Notes under the pieces: model-generated
The model's input: only the letters and a program-made list of their open reading frames with translations
The model's database searches: none
Told to the model about the DNA's origin: nothing
In this document: positions 24,069 through 32,650 of the stretch, one piece after another
Layout of the letters: each line of letters opens with the position of its first letter
How positions within the stretch are numbered: the first letter of the stretch is position 1
NCBI GenBank assembly: GCA_951812325.1
Contig: OX638294.1
Span: forward strand, 3,572,859 to 3,636,858
Length of the DNA: 64,000 nt
Origin: an uncultured Thermoanaerobaculia bacterium
Lineage (GTDB): Bacteria; Acidobacteriota; Thermoanaerobaculia; Multivoradales; Multivoraceae
Direction: 5' to 3'
Translations under genes and position numbers: made by a program

Positions 24069-25664
24069 CTACGGCTCCTCGGCGGTCTCCGTTGCCAGCG
24101 CCCCGCCGGCGCCGTGACGCGCTGCCTGAACCGCGGCCGCAAACAGCCCGATCGCTACGCTGAAAGCGGCCAGACCGGCCAGTTGCACCCAGCCGAACAG
24201 GTCCTCAGGCGTTGCGATCGAGATCAACGCGGATCCGAAGCGGAAGTCGGCGAACTCGCCGCCGCGGACTGCCTCCAGCGCGGCAAGACCGGTGAGCAGG
24301 AGGGCGCCGCCGGCCAGGGTAAGAGTGCCGTACGTCACACCGTGGGCCGCGAGTTGCGCCGGTGAGCGTGGCGGCAGCGGCTCCTGGCGGCGGATCTCGA
24401 ACGTCGGCTCCCGGTCGCTCGGCCGGACGAACCGACTGAGCATGTAGAGGCCGGGCAGACCGAGCGGGATCGTGAAGAGGAAGAAGTTGGACCACCCAAC
24501 GGAGTGGACCATGAAGCCTGCAATCGGACCTGAGACGATCCGCCCCATACCGAAGAGAGTCGAGAACAGGGCGTACTGAGTTGCCGAGAAGCGCTTCTGG
24601 GTCATGCGCAGCAGCAGGACGGCGAACGCGCCGGTGCCGAGTCCCTGGCACAGAGACTCGAAGCCCATCGCGCCGTAGAGAAGCACCGGCTGCATCGGCA
24701 GATTCGCGAGCAGGATGTAGCCGACGTTGGAGAAGATCTGCAGGAACCCGAACACCCACAGCGCCCTTCCGAGGCCGATCACGTTGGTCCCCAGACCGCC
24801 GGCGATCGATCCGACCATCGTCGCGGTTGTCCCGACGGCAGCCAGGGCAATGCCGCGGTGGAAATCGGAGTAGTTCATGTCCACCAGGAAGGGGCGCAGC
24901 AGGCCTTGCGCCATGTTGTCGCCGAACTTGAACAGAATGACGAAGGCGAGGATCTCGACCGCTCGGTGCCGGGAGAGGAACCCGAGGAACGGTTGCCAGA
25001 CGGCATCCCGGAGTGTCTTGGGGCCGGGCGGAAGATTCTTCGGCTCGGGCGCCAAGATGGTGATCGCGAGCATCGGCAGGTAGAGAGCCGCGAGGCCGAC
25101 GCAGACGAGGGGCCAGGAGTACCGGCCCGCGACCGAAATGGCGGTTCCACCGGCAACGAACATGGCGAGGCGGTAGAGGCCGATGCGGGCGCCGACCGCG
25201 GCGCCCTGCTCTTCTTTCTTGAGAACGTCCACGGCATAGGCGTCGACCGCGATGTCCTGGGAGGCTGCTGCCATGGCTATCGCAAGGGCCAACGCAAGCG
25301 CGAGCCAAGGCGTGTCCGGATGGTCGCCCACGCCGGCCAAGAGGAGGGTGCCAAGGAGCAGGGCGACCTGAGCGATCGCGGCCCAACCTCTTCGTCGGCC
25401 CAGGAAGGGCGGCACGAACCGGTCCATGAGGGGCGCCCAAACCACGTTGAAGGACCACGGCGCGTGAGCCAGCGTGAACAGACCGATCAGCCGGATGTCG
25501 ATGCCGGCGGTGCCCATCCAGTCGGGTAGCGCGATCCAGACCAGGCCGAGCGGCATGCCGGAGGAGAACGAGAGCAGGACGACGGACAGCGTCCGCCAGG
25601 AGCGGACGGCCTGGGCAAGGCCGACCCGTTCCGGCGCCTGCTTCTGATCGGCCATCGGACTCAT
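24069..25664 (-). CDS. ampG: AmpG-like MFS muropeptide transporter
   Basis: This 531-residue major facilitator protein resembles AmpG: LLSFSSGMPLGLVWIALPDWM at the N-terminus, APLMDRFVPPFLGRRRGW in the second loop and ASQDIAVDAYAVDVL in the fourth segment. AmpG imports anhydromuropeptides for cell-wall recycling. Twelve or more hydrophobic segments are visible. A C-terminal pair of extra helices (GTLTLAGGALLLTGLAAL and WVQLAGLAAFSVAIGLFAAAV) lies beyond the core. A second ATG at 25655 (MADQKQ) has a better-spaced AGGA and may be the true start. Confidence 0.88.
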   Translation of the reverse strand: MSPMADQKQAPERVGLAQAVRSWRTLSVVLLSFSSGMPLGLVWIALPDWMGTAGIDIRLIGLFTLAHAPWSFNVVWAPLMDRFVPPFLGRRRGWAAIAQVALLLGTLLLAGVGDHPDTPWLALALALAIAMAAASQDIAVDAYAVDVLKKEEQGAAVGARIGLYRLAMFVAGGTAISVAGRYSWPLVCVGLAALYLPMLAITILAPEPKNLPPGPKTLRDAVWQPFLGFLSRHRAVEILAFVILFKFGDNMAQGLLRPFLVDMNYSDFHRGIALAAVGTTATMVGSIAGGLGTNVIGLGRALWVFGFLQIFSNVGYILLANLPMQPVLLYGAMGFESLCQGLGTGAFAVLLLRMTQKRFSATQYALFSTLFGMGRIVSGPIAGFMVHSVGWSNFFLFTIPLGLPGLYMLSRFVRPSDREPTFEIRRQEPLPPRSPAQLAAHGVTYGTLTLAGGALLLTGLAALEAVRGGEFADFRFGSALISIATPEDLFGWVQLAGLAAFSVAIGLFAAAVQAARHGAGGALATETAEEP

Positions 25665-25701
25665 CCTATGCGTAATCGTCTATGAATCGACCAGCCGCCC
25701 G

Positions 25702-25853
25702 CAGGACCATTCCAAAGTCCAGCGCTCCACTCTGGGCCGTGGGCGGGAGGCCTTCATTCCCGAGGGTCGAGAGCCGTGCCGGTGCAAAGTTGCCGATTCC
25801 GGAGTGGTTTCCTCATGTCGGTCGCCGAAGTTCCCGACCTTGGAACGGCTTTG
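25702..25853. mobile_element. MITE-like element, copy A
   Basis: This 152-bp element starts CAGGACCATTCCAAAGTC and ends with a diverged right terminus (CTTGGAACGGCTTTG). Flanking 11-bp repeats are CCAGCCGCCCG at 25691-25701 and CCAGCCGCCCC at 25854-25864 (10/11). The body is about 85-90 % identical to copies B-E. It lies upstream of pspC, about 90 bp from its start, and encodes nothing convincing. Confidence 0.85.
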
Positions 25854-25944
25854 CCAGCCGCCCCCTCAGCCGACCCGATGGAACCCAAGTCGTTCAGAAT
25901 CCGTAGTTGAACGTGAGCAGTCTCTCTGCGAGGAGGAACCGACC

Positions 25945-26154
25945 GTGACCGCAGCTGCCACCCAGTCCCGTCCCCTTCATCGTTCCGGGTCCAACCGTCT
26001 GATCGGCGGCGTCTGCGGAGGCATCGCCGCCTGGTTGGGCTGGAACCCGACCGTGGTGCGCCTGCTCTATGTCCTGGTGTCCATCCTCTCGGTCGCGTTT
26101 CCCGGGATCATCGTCTACCTCCTGCTCTGGATCGTCATGCCGCTCGGCGAGTAG
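25945..26154 (+). CDS. PspC-domain membrane protein
   Basis: This 69-residue protein consists almost entirely of one PspC domain: NRLIGGVCGGIAAWLGWNPTVVRLLYVLVSILS, then a hydrophobic segment PGIIVYLLLWIVMP. PspC proteins are small inner-membrane proteins linked to envelope stress and phage-shock systems. The GTG at 25945 is preceded by AGGAGG at 25931-25936 with 8-nt spacing, which settles the start against longer upstream frames. MITE copies lie on both sides; copy B has inserted just after the stop codon. Confidence 0.9.
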   Translation: MTAAATQSRPLHRSGSNRLIGGVCGGIAAWLGWNPTVVRLLYVLVSILSVAFPGIIVYLLLWIVMPLGE

Positions 26155-26157
26155 TTC

Positions 26158-26307
26158 CAGGACGATTCCAAGTCCAACGCTCCACGCTGGGCGCGGGCGG
26201 GAGGCCTTCACTCCCGAGGGTCGAGAGCCGTGCCGATGCGGAGTTGCCGATTCCTGAGTGGTTTCCTCACATCGGTCACCGAAGTTCCCGACTTTGGAAC
26301 GTCCCTG
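26158..26307. mobile_element. MITE-like element, copy B
   Basis: This 150-bp element runs from CAGGACGATTCC to GGAACGTCCCTG. It is flanked by perfect 11-bp duplications GCGAGTAGTTC (26147-26157 and 26308-26318). The target includes the pspC stop codon, so the stop TAG and its context are duplicated. It lies between pspC and glcD. Confidence 0.92.
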
Positions 26308-26366
26308 GCGAGTAGTTCACAGGTGGGGCGGAACGCGCCGCCCGGGTTGGTAGGCTGAGTCGGTAG

Positions 26367-27824
26367 ATGGCTCCAGTCGACGCAGCGAGCTTCCATGACG
26401 CCCTCATCCAGCGCCTGGGTTCGGAGCGTGTCCTGACCGGCGCCGCCCCGATGGCCGCCTACGAGTCGGACGCGTTGACCGCGTTCCGGGCGCGCCCCCG
26501 GGCGGTCGTCCTGGTCGAGTCGGCGGAAGAGGTCGTCGACGTCGTTCGCCTGTGCGCGGCTGCCGAGGTGCCCTTCCTCGCCCGCGGCAGCGGCACGAGC
26601 CTCTCCGGCGGCTCGCTGCCCGTCGACGACGGCGTCGTCATCGCGATGAACCGGCTCAACCGCATTCTCGAGGTCGACCCGGTGCGGCGGATCGCCGTCG
26701 TGGAGCCGGGCGTCGTCAACCTCGCCGTGTCCGACGCGGCGGCGCCTTACGGCCTCTACTACTCACCGGATCCTTCGAGCCAGTCCGTGTGCACGATAGG
26801 CGGCAACCTGGCCTTCAACTCCGGCGGCGCGCACTGCCTGAAGTACGGCATGACGAGCAACCACGTGCTTGGTCTCGAAGTCGTCCTGCCGGACGGCGAG
26901 GTGGTCGAACTTGGCGGCGACAGCCTGGAAGGCGTCGGGCCCGATCTGGTCGGGCTGTTCGTCGGCTCCGAGGGACTGTTCGGGATCGCGACGAAGATCA
27001 CCCTCCGCCTGCTGCCCAGGCCGGAGACGTTCTTTACCCTGCTGGCCGCCTACGACTCGCTCGCGGCGGCGGGCGAGGCGGTGGCCGCGGTCGTTGCTTC
27101 GGGCCTCCTGCCGGGAGCGATGGAGATCATGGACAACCTGGCGATCGAGGCGGCCGAAGCGGCGGTCGGCGCCGGTTATCCGCTGGACGCCGAGGGGCTC
27201 CTGATCGTCGAGCTGGAGGGCGAGAAGCAGCAGGTGGCGGCCGAGAGCGAACTGCTCCTGGAAGTCGTCAGGCAATCGAAGCCGTACCTCGAACACATCG
27301 CCAACGACGCGGACGACCGGATGCGCATCTGGAAGGGTCGCAAGAGCGCCTTCTCGGCGGTGGGCAGGCTGAGTCCGGACTACATCGTTCAGGACGGCGT
27401 TGTGCCGCGCTCCCGCCTGGGCGAGGCCCTGACCGAGATCCAGCGGCTCGGCGAGCGGCACGGGATTCGGGTCGCGAACGTTTTCCACGCCGGCGACGGC
27501 AACCTGCACCCGCTCATCCTGTTCGATGGCCGGGTCGAGGGCGAACTGGAGCGCGCCGAGGAGCTCGCGGGAGAGATTCTCCGTCTGTGCATAGACCTCG
27601 GGGGCTCGATCACCGGTGAGCACGGCGTCGGAATGGAGAAGCGCCAGTACCTGGGCGAGATGTTCGACGACGCCGACCTGGACGCGATGCGGCGCATCCG
27701 CACCGCGATTGACCCGGGCGAACTGGCGAACCGCGGCAAGATGTTCCCGGACGCGGAGGCGCCGGCGCTGCTGAGCCACGGTCCGCACCCTCTGGAAGTG
27801 GCGGGAGTCATCTCGCGCGAATGA
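26367..27824 (+). CDS. glcD: FAD-linked oxidase, glycolate oxidase subunit GlcD-like
   Basis: This 485-residue protein carries the FAD-binding PCMH domain ([59 protein letters not shown]) and the GlcD-type C-terminal cap ([36 protein letters not shown]). It probably oxidises glycolate, D-lactate or another 2-hydroxyacid. It is followed after about 40 bp by a GlcE-like gene on the same strand; the Fe-S subunit GlcF is not found adjacent. The start at 26367 follows the second target copy of MITE B by about 50 bp. Confidence 0.92.
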   Translation: MAPVDAASFHDALIQRLGSERVLTGAAPMAAYESDALTAFRARPRAVVLVESAEEVVDVVRLCAAAEVPFLARGSGTSLSGGSLPVDDGVVIAMNRLNRILEVDPVRRIAVVEPGVVNLAVSDAAAPYGLYYSPDPSSQSVCTIGGNLAFNSGGAHCLKYGMTSNHVLGLEVVLPDGEVVELGGDSLEGVGPDLVGLFVGSEGLFGIATKITLRLLPRPETFFTLLAAYDSLAAAGEAVAAVVASGLLPGAMEIMDNLAIEAAEAAVGAGYPLDAEGLLIVELEGEKQQVAAESELLLEVVRQSKPYLEHIANDADDRMRIWKGRKSAFSAVGRLSPDYIVQDGVVPRSRLGEALTEIQRLGERHGIRVANVFHAGDGNLHPLILFDGRVEGELERAEELAGEILRLCIDLGGSITGEHGVGMEKRQYLGEMFDDADLDAMRRIRTAIDPGELANRGKMFPDAEAPALLSHGPHPLEVAGVISRE

Positions 27825-27864
27825 GGCGCGGCGGCACGGTCAACGACAAAGAGCCACGAGACTT

Positions 27865-28983
27865 GTGATCGGCACCATCCATCCGCCGGCTTCGGCGGCC
27901 GAGGTTGCCAAAGCCGTAGGCGGCGCGGAACGGATCGTGCCACGCGGCGGCGGCACGAAACCGGCGCTGTGCGCGGCGCAAGGCGCCGACGTGCTCGACC
28001 TGTCGGCCCTCAACGGCATCACCGAGTATCTGCCCGGCGAGTACACGGTGACCGCCCTGGCCGGGACGCCGCTTGCCGACGTCGAGGCGCGGCTGGCGGC
28101 GGAAGGCCAGTACCTTCCCTTCGACCCGCTGCTCGTCGACGCCGGCAGCACGGTCGGCGGCGCCGTGGCTGCGGGCGCCAACGGTCCCGGCCGCCTGCGC
28201 TACGGCGGCCTGCGGGACTTCCTGCTCGCGGTGGCCTTCGTCGACGGCCGGGGCGAGATCGTCCGCGGCGGCGCAAAGGTGGTCAAGAACGCGGCCGGAT
28301 TCGATCTGCCGAAACTCATGGTCGGCAGCCTGGGACGGCTGGGCGTGCTCACCGAATGCACCTTCAAGGTCTTCCCGCATCCCGAGAGCTGCGCCACGTT
28401 GCGTGTGGCGGGCGTGGCGTTCGACGAGGCCCTCGCCGCCGCCGGTCGCATCGGTACGGGAGCAGTCGAGCTCGAATGCCTCGACCTGGTCCACGGCCTG
28501 GCGGGCTGGGACCTGGAGATCCGCATCGGCGGCCGCAGTTACGCGCTCGATACGCGCCTGAATCGGGCGGCGGACGTGTTCGACAGCGACGTCGCAACCC
28601 TCGTGGGCGACGCCGACACGAATCACTGGCGAGCCCGCCGCGAACTCCACTGGGCTCCGCCTGACGCCTCCGTGCTCAAGCTCCCTGTGACACCGGCCAC
28701 GGCGGGTGTCCTGGAACAGGTCCTCGCCGAGCTGGAGGCCGCCCGCGCGGCCCGGATCTACAGCGCCGGCATCCAGCAGGCCTTCCTCGCATGGCCAGCC
28801 GAACGCAGTGCCGACCTGCCGGCCCTCGACCGCGCCCTCACCGAGTCGAAACTGACCGCCCTGGCCCTGCGCGCTCCGGCGGCGACCGCTGCGAAGCCGA
28901 TCCTCGGTTACCGCTCCGGCGGCGAACTGCTGCGCCGCGTCGAGCAGGCCCTCGACCCGGCCGGCCGCTTCAGTCGGCTGTAG
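27865..28983 (+). CDS. glcE: FAD-binding oxidase, glycolate oxidase subunit GlcE-like
   Basis: This 372-residue protein starts at a GTG. It contains a shorter PCMH FAD domain: RIVPRGGGTKPAL, YTVTALAGTPLADVEARLAAEGQYLPFDP, AGSTVGGAVAAGANGPGRLRYGG, and GAKVVKNAAGFDLPKLMVGSLG. These are GlcE hallmarks. With GlcD it would form the flavin part of a glycolate dehydrogenase. The C-terminal part ends GGELLRRVEQALDPAGRFS, a GlcE-type tail. GlcF may be encoded elsewhere. Confidence 0.9.
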   Translation: MIGTIHPPASAAEVAKAVGGAERIVPRGGGTKPALCAAQGADVLDLSALNGITEYLPGEYTVTALAGTPLADVEARLAAEGQYLPFDPLLVDAGSTVGGAVAAGANGPGRLRYGGLRDFLLAVAFVDGRGEIVRGGAKVVKNAAGFDLPKLMVGSLGRLGVLTECTFKVFPHPESCATLRVAGVAFDEALAAAGRIGTGAVELECLDLVHGLAGWDLEIRIGGRSYALDTRLNRAADVFDSDVATLVGDADTNHWRARRELHWAPPDASVLKLPVTPATAGVLEQVLAELEAARAARIYSAGIQQAFLAWPAERSADLPALDRALTESKLTALALRAPAATAAKPILGYRSGGELLRRVEQALDPAGRFSRL

Positions 28984-29100
28984 CGCCACGGGACAGCATC
29001 GCGCTGGCGCAACGGCCTTTTGGCCGACGTGGCGCCGCCGAACGGTTGACCCGGGCGTACACGAAATCTGACCGTAGCCCAACAGCCGCTGCCCGTATCT

Positions 29101-29192
29101 GCAGTCTGCCGGTCCATGAGCCTGCAATCTGCCGACACCCGAACTTGCAATCTGCCGACACCCGAACTTGCAATCTGCCGAGGCTTGAACCT
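29101..29192. repeat. Four tandem 23-bp repeats upstream of the DUF4143 ATPase gene
   Basis: The unit GCAATCTGCCGACACCCGAA plus CTT is exact at 29124-29146 and 29147-29169. Related copies lie at 29101-29123 and 29170-29192, and a trace of a fifth runs into the start codon region. The array ends 12 bp before the ATG at 29204. The iteron-like layout suggests a protein-binding site or expression-tuning repeat. Nothing else is recognised in the gap 28984-29203. Confidence 0.88.
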
Positions 29193-29203
29193 ACGATCAG
29201 CCG

Positions 29204-30487
29204 ATGCCGGAACCGGTCTTGTTCCCACGGCTGATCGAGCGCCGACTCATCGAAGCGTTGGAAGACTCGCCCGTCGTCCTCCTTCACGGTCCGCGACAGT
29301 GCGGCAAGACGACGCTGGCCCGCATGGTAGCGGCCGGTACTGGCCGGCTCAGCTACGCCTATATCAGCCTGGACGACGCGGTGGCCCGCGACAGCGCCCG
29401 GTACGATCCGGCGGGATTCGTCGGGGAGCTTCCGGACCGGGTCATCCTGGACGAGGTCCAGCGTGCGCCGGAGCTGTTCGAGGCGATCAAACTGGAGGTG
29501 GACCGGCGGCGGGCGCCCGGCCGTTTCCTGCTCACGGGTTCGACGAACGTGCTGCTCCTGCCGAAGCTGTCCGAGTCGCTTGCGGGGCGTATGGAGATCG
29601 TTCGCCTCCATCCCCTGGCGCAGCGGGAGACCGTGCGCCCATCAAGGGCGCCGGAGGACGCAACGCCGCGCCGCGAGTTTCTGGATGCTCTGTTCGGCGG
29701 CGGATTCGACGTCCGGCGGGTGGGCCGGCTCGGTTCCGAGCTCCCGGAACGAATTGCGACTGGCGGTTTCGCGCCAGCGATGGCTCGTCCCACTCACCGG
29801 CGCCGGGCGAACTGGCACCGGAGCTACGTCGAAGCGTTGATCTCCCGGGACGTGCGAGACCTGGCGAACATCCGATCTCTCGACGCACTGCCCAGGTTGC
29901 TTTCGGCCGTCGCCGGCCAGACCGCACGCCTGTTCAACCTGACGGATCTGGCCGCGCCGTTCCAGCTCAGCCGGCCGACGATCGGCGACCATGTGGCGCT
30001 CCTGGAGCGCCTGTTCCTGTTCGAACGCCTTCTCCCCTGGCACAGCAATCGCCTGCGCCGGCTCGTCAAGAGCCCGAAGCTCCATTTCGTGGACACTGGC
30101 GTCGCCGCCACGCTTCTGGGCGCAGGTCCGGCCGGTCTGATCGCGGACCGCGGCCTGCTCGGACAGCTACTGGAGAGCTTCGTCTACCAGGAACTCCGGC
30201 GTCAGGCCAGTTGGCACGACGCCCCGTGCGGCTTCTTCCACTTTCGCGATCGTGACGGTTTCGAGGTCGACGTTGTGATCGAGCAGGGAGCGGCCGCCGT
30301 GGCCGGCGTCGAAGTCAAGGCTGCCGCCACCGTCGGACCGTCCGACTTCCGCGGCCTTCGGAAGCTGGCCGCGGCCATCGGCGACCGCTTCGCCGGCGGA
30401 GTGGTCCTGTACGACGGTGAACTGACCGCACGCTTCGGTAGTCGCCTCCACGCGGTGCCAGTCCGCCGGCTCTGGGAGACGGCGTGA
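29204..30487 (+). CDS. ATP-binding protein, AAA_14 / DUF4143 family
   Basis: This 427-residue protein has Walker A LLHGPRQCGKTTL near residue 27, Walker B DRVILDEVQRAPELF, and sensor LLTGSTNVLLL. It ends in the DUF4143 domain (HFRDRDGFEVDVVIEQ, VAGVEVKAAATV), a PD-(D/E)XK-like fold. These STAND-related AAA proteins are widespread, often horizontally mobile, and of unclear function; toxin-antitoxin or defence roles have been suggested. The length is normal. A 23-bp tandem array lies immediately upstream. Confidence 0.92.
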   Translation: MPEPVLFPRLIERRLIEALEDSPVVLLHGPRQCGKTTLARMVAAGTGRLSYAYISLDDAVARDSARYDPAGFVGELPDRVILDEVQRAPELFEAIKLEVDRRRAPGRFLLTGSTNVLLLPKLSESLAGRMEIVRLHPLAQRETVRPSRAPEDATPRREFLDALFGGGFDVRRVGRLGSELPERIATGGFAPAMARPTHRRRANWHRSYVEALISRDVRDLANIRSLDALPRLLSAVAGQTARLFNLTDLAAPFQLSRPTIGDHVALLERLFLFERLLPWHSNRLRRLVKSPKLHFVDTGVAATLLGAGPAGLIADRGLLGQLLESFVYQELRRQASWHDAPCGFFHFRDRDGFEVDVVIEQGAAAVAGVEVKAAATVGPSDFRGLRKLAAAIGDRFAGGVVLYDGELTARFGSRLHAVPVRRLWETA

Positions 30488-30702
30488 CTCCGGGGTACCG
30501 GCAAGAACCGTGAGTCAGACCAGCTACCCGACATGAGTCCATGGCTGCTCTACGAAGGGCTTCGAACTCGGTGGGCAGACAAGACACGACAGCCCTCGGC
30601 GTCCCGGGCCGATGTCGGCGGCATGCCCGGGGTCGAGCTCGTCGACTACCCCCGTGAGTGGTTGAGGCGGGTGAGTCTCAACGGTCCGCCAGCACGGAGC
30701 TC

Positions 30703-32139
30703 TCAGCTCGCCTTCGGCAGCGCTCCCATCACGGCCTTGACCTCGAGGAACTCCTCGAAGCCGAAGTCTCCCCACTCGCGGCCGTTGCCGGACTGCTTGT
30801 AGCCGCCGAAGGGGGCGCCGAAGTCGGCGGGGGCGCCGTTGATGTGGACGTTGCCGGCGCGGATGCGGGAGGCGACGCTGCGGGCGTGATCGAGGTCGCC
30901 GGACTGGACGTAGCTCGACAGGCCGTAGGGTGTGTCGTTGGCGATCCGGATCGCTTCTTCCTCCGTCTCGTAGGGGAGGATCGCCAGCACCGGTCCGAAG
31001 ATCTCCTCCTGGGCGATCGTCATGTCGTTGCTGACGCCGCCGAAGACGGTGGGGCGGACGTAGTAGCCGCTGTCCATGCCTTCGGGCCGGTCCGTGCCGC
31101 CGGTGACGAGTTCGGCGCCTTCTTCAACGCCCTTGGCGATCAGCGCCTGGATCTTGTCGTACTGGACCTTGCTGACGACGGGGCCGATGTTGACGCCAAC
31201 CTGTCCCGGCGCACCGACGACGGTCGCCTCGGCCGCGGCCCTGGCGACTTCCAGGGCGCGAGCGTGCGCCGCGGCGGGGACCAGCATTCGCGTCGGCGCG
31301 TTGCAGGACTGGCCGCTGTTCAGGAAGCACTGCCGGGTGCCGGCCTTGACCGCCCGGTCGAGATCGGCGTCCTCCAGCACGATGTTCGGCGACTTGCCGC
31401 CGAGCTCCTGGGCCACCCGCTTGATCGAATCGGCGGCCGCCCTGGCGACCGCGCGGCCGGCGCGGGTCGAACCGGTGAACGACATCATGTCGATCCCGGG
31501 ATGGGCGGACAGCGCCGCGCCGACCTCGGGGCCTTCTCCGTTGATCAGGTTGAAGACGCCCGGCGGCACGCCGGCGTCATGAAGGATCTCGGCGAGCAGG
31601 ATCGCGTTGAGCGGCGCGACCTCGCTCGGCTTGAGCACCATCGTGCAGCCGGCGGCGAGGGCCGGGGCGACCTTGCAGGCGATCTGGTTGATCGGCCAGT
31701 TCCAGGGCGTGATCAGTCCGCAGACGCCGACCGGTTCCTTGACGATGTTCGTCGTGCCGCGGGTCTCGACGAAGTCGTAGTCCTTGAGCACGCCGAGGGC
31801 GCCGGCGAAGTGGCCCATGCCGGACGGCGCCTGCGCCGCGTTGGCGAGCCAGGCCGGCGCGCCCATCTCGGCGGAGATCGTCTCGGCCATCTCGCCGATG
31901 CGCGCCTTGTAGCCGGCGACGATCCGGCCGAGCAACTCGACCCGCTCCTCGCGGCTGGTCCGGGAGAACGACTCGAAGGCAGCCTGGGCCGCGGCCACCG
32001 CGCGGTCCACGTCGGCCGCGCTGCCGAGGCTGATCCGGCCGATCGCCTCTTCCGTCGACGGATCGATCACGTCCATCGTCTTCGGGGTCACCGGGTCGAC
32101 CCACTCACCGTTGATGTAGAACTGCAGCGCTTCCTTCAT
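30703..32139 (-). CDS. NAD(P)-dependent aldehyde dehydrogenase
   Basis: This 478-residue ALDH-superfamily enzyme shows WNWPINQIACKVAPALAAGCTMVLKPSE, the NAD-binding FTGSTRAGRAV, catalytic Glu245 in QELGGKSPNIVL, nucleophile Cys279 in NSGQSCNAPTR, and EEIFGPVLAILPY. It oxidises an aldehyde to a carboxylate in the cytoplasm; substrate specificity cannot be read. The start ATG at 32139 has a GGAGAC site. It stands between the DUF4143 gene and MITE C. The flanking gap 30488-30702 contains nothing recognisable. Confidence 0.95.
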   Translation of the reverse strand: MKEALQFYINGEWVDPVTPKTMDVIDPSTEEAIGRISLGSAADVDRAVAAAQAAFESFSRTSREERVELLGRIVAGYKARIGEMAETISAEMGAPAWLANAAQAPSGMGHFAGALGVLKDYDFVETRGTTNIVKEPVGVCGLITPWNWPINQIACKVAPALAAGCTMVLKPSEVAPLNAILLAEILHDAGVPPGVFNLINGEGPEVGAALSAHPGIDMMSFTGSTRAGRAVARAAADSIKRVAQELGGKSPNIVLEDADLDRAVKAGTRQCFLNSGQSCNAPTRMLVPAAAHARALEVARAAAEATVVGAPGQVGVNIGPVVSKVQYDKIQALIAKGVEEGAELVTGGTDRPEGMDSGYYVRPTVFGGVSNDMTIAQEEIFGPVLAILPYETEEEAIRIANDTPYGLSSYVQSGDLDHARSVASRIRAGNVHINGAPADFGAPFGGYKQSGNGREWGDFGFEEFLEVKAVMGALPKAS

Positions 32140-32228
32140 GGGACTGTCTCCGAGTGTTGTCCTGGTTCGAGGCGGCTGAGTGTAGCCCGGTTTTGGCCGG
32201 CGGCTCCCACGGCAGGATCGGCCACGGA

Positions 32229-32381
32229 CAGGACCATTCCTTTAGTCCTGCGCTCCACGCTGGGCGCGGGCGGGAGGCCTTCATTCCCTAAGGGTCGAGA
32301 GCGGTGCCGGTGCGGGGTTGCCGATTCCGGAGTGGTTTCCTCACATCGGTCACCGAAGCTCCCGACTTTGGAACGGTCCTG
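32229..32381. mobile_element. MITE-like element, copy C
   Basis: This 153-bp element has the best-preserved termini: CAGGACCATTCC at the left and GACTTTGGAACGGTCCTG at the right, which are inverted repeats. Perfect 11-bp target duplications TCGGCCACGGA occupy 32218-32228 and 32382-32392. It lies about 90 bp upstream of the aldehyde dehydrogenase start codon, in its likely promoter region. Confidence 0.94.
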
Positions 32382-32522
32382 TCGGCCACGGATCGGCCGC
32401 GGAGTGCCGTTGAACCCCAACTTGCGCAGCGTCTGCACGGGCGATTCGATCCTTGCCCTCCTCGAGGTCGAGCTGGAGCAGGCGGCCGGGGAGGAGCCTG
32501 CGCGTGAGGGCCACGTACTCCG

Positions 32523-32650
32523 CTACGCGAGCAGGCGTTTCGCGGCCCGCTCGCCGCATGCGGCGCCGACAGCGACCGCGCGACTCAGGCCGACGCCGTG
32601 CAGGACGTTGCCGGCCAGGTGGAAGCCGTCGATCGGGTCCAGGGCCGCCT
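32523..32650 (-). repeat. Duplicated hemY 3' end
   Basis: This stretch is a tandem copy of the last 128 bp of hemY (32651-32778), spacing exactly 128 bp, about 93 % identical and including the stop codon. On the minus strand it re-encodes the last ~42 residues of HemY (IDGFHLAGNVLHGVGLSRAV and on to the stop). It lies downstream of the intact stop, so it is probably untranslated. Confidence 0.92.

Noticed and set aside
29101-29192. Short direct repeats considered as a CRISPR array
   Set aside because: The units are contiguous without unique spacers and there are no cas genes; it is an ordinary tandem repeat.
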